Below are positions 63,201-64,000 of a stretch of DNA of 64,000 nucleotides, piece after piece. The stretch is from Symbiodinium natans (lineage: Eukaryota; Sar; Dinophyceae; Suessiales; Symbiodiniaceae), in the NCBI GenBank assembly GCA_905221605.1, contig CAJNDS010002524.1:440249-504248 (forward strand), in the 5' to 3' direction. Made by a program: the position numbers and the translations under genes. Under the pieces are notes generated by a model that saw only the letters and a list, made by a program, of their open reading frames with translations, was not told the DNA's origin and did no database searches. The stretch's first letter is position 1, and each line of letters starts with the position of its first letter.

Positions 63201-64000
63201 TCGGAGATGATCTAGCATGGAGACGTTTGTTGACGGTGAGAGGCAGATCCAGCGCGGTGCTGCTTCTTCACCCTTTGCAATCAGAAAAATCTGAACATGT
63301 GGTGTCGGTGATGGAGGAATGTTTTACCGAAGAGCAGTTGAAATCAGTAGAGTTTGTCGCCACTGACAGTCCTTCTGCAAAATTTTACAAAGATCTGCGA
63401 CAAATTTGTCCCAATCTGAAGGGAATGATGCTGGATCCAGTGCATCTCGCCATCGTCTATGAGTACGGGCACTGGAACAAGCGCACGCCTGGATCCAAGA
63501 CGCTACGCAGTCTTCTGAGGAAAACTGTTGCAGTGGACACATCGGAGAAGTCTCGCGACGTGTCCTTCTACGACGGCGACATGTCCAGACCTCTGGAGGA
63601 AGCCGAGGAGCAATGCAGAGACATGATTTTTTCAATGTCTATGCCTATAAGCCAGGCCAACGACATACTTGCTGCAATGGAGTGCGACAAGCCGCTACGC
63701 AGCAGGATTGAATTCATCACATCGGTTGCAGCCATTTGTGCCAAATTCGCGCACGAAGTCAAGCGGAAGGCTGCAGGACCGAACAAGGAAATTTTTAAGA
63801 TCTTGTGGTCCGCCTGCGCCCCGGATAGACTGGAATGGCTTATGAATAATGTGCGTGTGCGGCAGTCCGTCCCCAGCCATCATCTCCACTTCTTGCCGAG
63901 CGGTACTGCAAGCAATGAGGCGTTACACGCCGAGATAAATTCATGGTCGCGCAGCACGAACACTATGCACCGATCCACACTTGCCTTAAAACTACGTTAT
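57271..64000 (+). CDS. giant transposon-like polyprotein: PD-(D/E)XK nuclease, SF3-like ATPase, polymerase-like palm, papain-like, C2H2, DDE transposase (3' end beyond window)
   Basis: Exons 57271-57506, 57610-62814 and 62924 to the edge; introns GC-AG (103 nt) and GT-AG (109 nt), both phase 0. The long frame's apparent start at 57565 is a TTG inside the first intron, so numbering from it is nominal. Numbered that way: nuclease GTWMH 129-133, D188 in GSID, D203-W-K205, Q239-x3-Y243; SF3-like core 690-830 with PGGVGQS 699-705 (Gln for Walker Lys), ILTGQE 745-750, MN 795-796 and FRRGFVW 813-819; palm-like VDLDIQN 1195-1201, K1250-x3-N1254 with GG 1259-1260, and HFDGM 1343-1347; GNC 1411-1413, H1488, D1505; C2H2 at C1618, C1621, H1635, H1640. 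The last exon has D54, D136 and E320/E325 from its ATG at 62960. Nuclease, SF3 and DDE calls are moderate to strong; palm and protease are inference. Frame intact, so recently active. Confidence 0.7.
57507..57609 (+). other. GC-AG intron in the polyprotein gene
   Basis: TGCAGC|GCTACC ... GTCGAG|GTTACC. Removal joins VVGCS to VTALIHEF, recreating an S-V-T-x-L-I-H-x-F string expected at this point of this nuclease type. In-frame TAG and TGA inside require removal. Copy 1: 39578-39680. Confidence 0.65.
62815..62923 (+). other. GT-AG intron joining the polyprotein to its DDE domain
   Basis: GCTCAG|GTGTGC ... CTTTTGAAAG|GTGAGA. Phase 0 at both ends; removal bypasses the TGA at 62857 and opens the frame to the window edge. 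Confidence 0.6.
62924..64000 (+). CDS. DDE-type transposase domain (last visible exon)
   Basis: 359 open codons without a stop to the window edge. First Asp in YLSMDATLK (63119), second in VATDSPSAKF (63365), then MLDPVHLAIVYEY and KRTPGSKTLRSLL, and the Glu region in SGTASNEALHAEINSW (63917-63932). The D-x-D-x-E order, the D-P-x-H-L string and the S-N-E-x-L-H-x-E-x-N string fit a Mutator-like/RNase-H-fold DDE transposase. A nested ATG at 62960 could serve a separate start if the upstream intron were wrong. The domain continues beyond the window. Confidence 0.65.
   Translation, partial: MRTIWPRCHLAAMQSGNELATLLPSLGQHWLPMLEDITASPAYQARLTSMVKHLEADKEWLYLSMDATLKVCLKLKGQESYRAAAEKRNNAPFGDDLAWRRLLTVRGRSSAVLLLHPLQSEKSEHVVSVMEECFTEEQLKSVEFVATDSPSAKFYKDLRQICPNLKGMMLDPVHLAIVYEYGHWNKRTPGSKTLRSLLRKTVAVDTSEKSRDVSFYDGDMSRPLEEAEEQCRDMIFSMSMPISQANDILAAMECDKPLRSRIEFITSVAAICAKFAHEVKRKAAGPNKEIFKILWSACAPDRLEWLMNNVRVRQSVPSHHLHFLPSGTASNEALHAEINSWSRSTNTMHRSTLALKLRY

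Overview
Kind of organism. The window reads as nuclear DNA of an intron-rich eukaryote, most probably a dinoflagellate (Symbiodiniaceae-like). Four things point there: TTTAGGG-type telomeric repeats scattered internally in both orientations; short exons between long repeat-packed introns; several candidate introns that only work with GC or GA donors, a dinoflagellate habit; and every supportable coding segment lying on the + strand over 64 kb. The species call is inference. No tRNA, rRNA, CRISPR or bacterial operon is visible.

Layout. 1-23 kb is a sea of interstitial telomeric repeats, TG and GGGTGT microsatellites and at least five families of small terminal-inverted-repeat (TIR) elements. 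Between them sit about 33 short exon-like islands, some chainable with consistent phase: a coiled-coil gene at 10.3-12.3 kb, a helical gene at 18.05-20.2 kb, a two-exon unit at 5.16-5.49 kb, and several apparent terminal exons (652, 4790, 14430, 15270, 20196). 23.0-25.95 kb is an AT-rich higher-order satellite carrying a hairpin in each unit. 26.0-27.8 kb holds G/C homopolymer-rich sequence, a TATCATCTTT minisatellite and a 114-bp tandem repeat.

The 26.0-43.8 kb block is repeated almost base for base at 43.9-61.7 kb, with exactly 100 N between the copies. The suffix of the left contig equals the prefix of the right contig, so this looks like an unmerged overlap (false duplication) more than a biological one. 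Each copy carries a 208-aa Lys/Ala-rich gene, about 7 kb of decayed and tandemly duplicated coding fragments, a long F-box/SPRY-like/zinc-site reading frame, and a giant transposon-like polyprotein gene.

The most interesting content is that giant gene (57.27 kb to the right edge; broken by the gap in copy 1). Restoring a GC-AG intron and a GT-AG intron gives one protein of more than 2,100 residues. In order it shows a PD-(D/E)XK nuclease, an SF3/D5-like ATPase whose Walker A lysine is glutamine, polymerase-palm-like motifs, a papain-like Cys/His/Asp arrangement, a C2H2 finger, and a DDE-type transposase running off the window. This combination suggests a large DNA transposon that carries its own replication, processing and integration functions. 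The F-box protein beside it shares a module of about 50 residues with the helicase, which ties the two evolutionarily.
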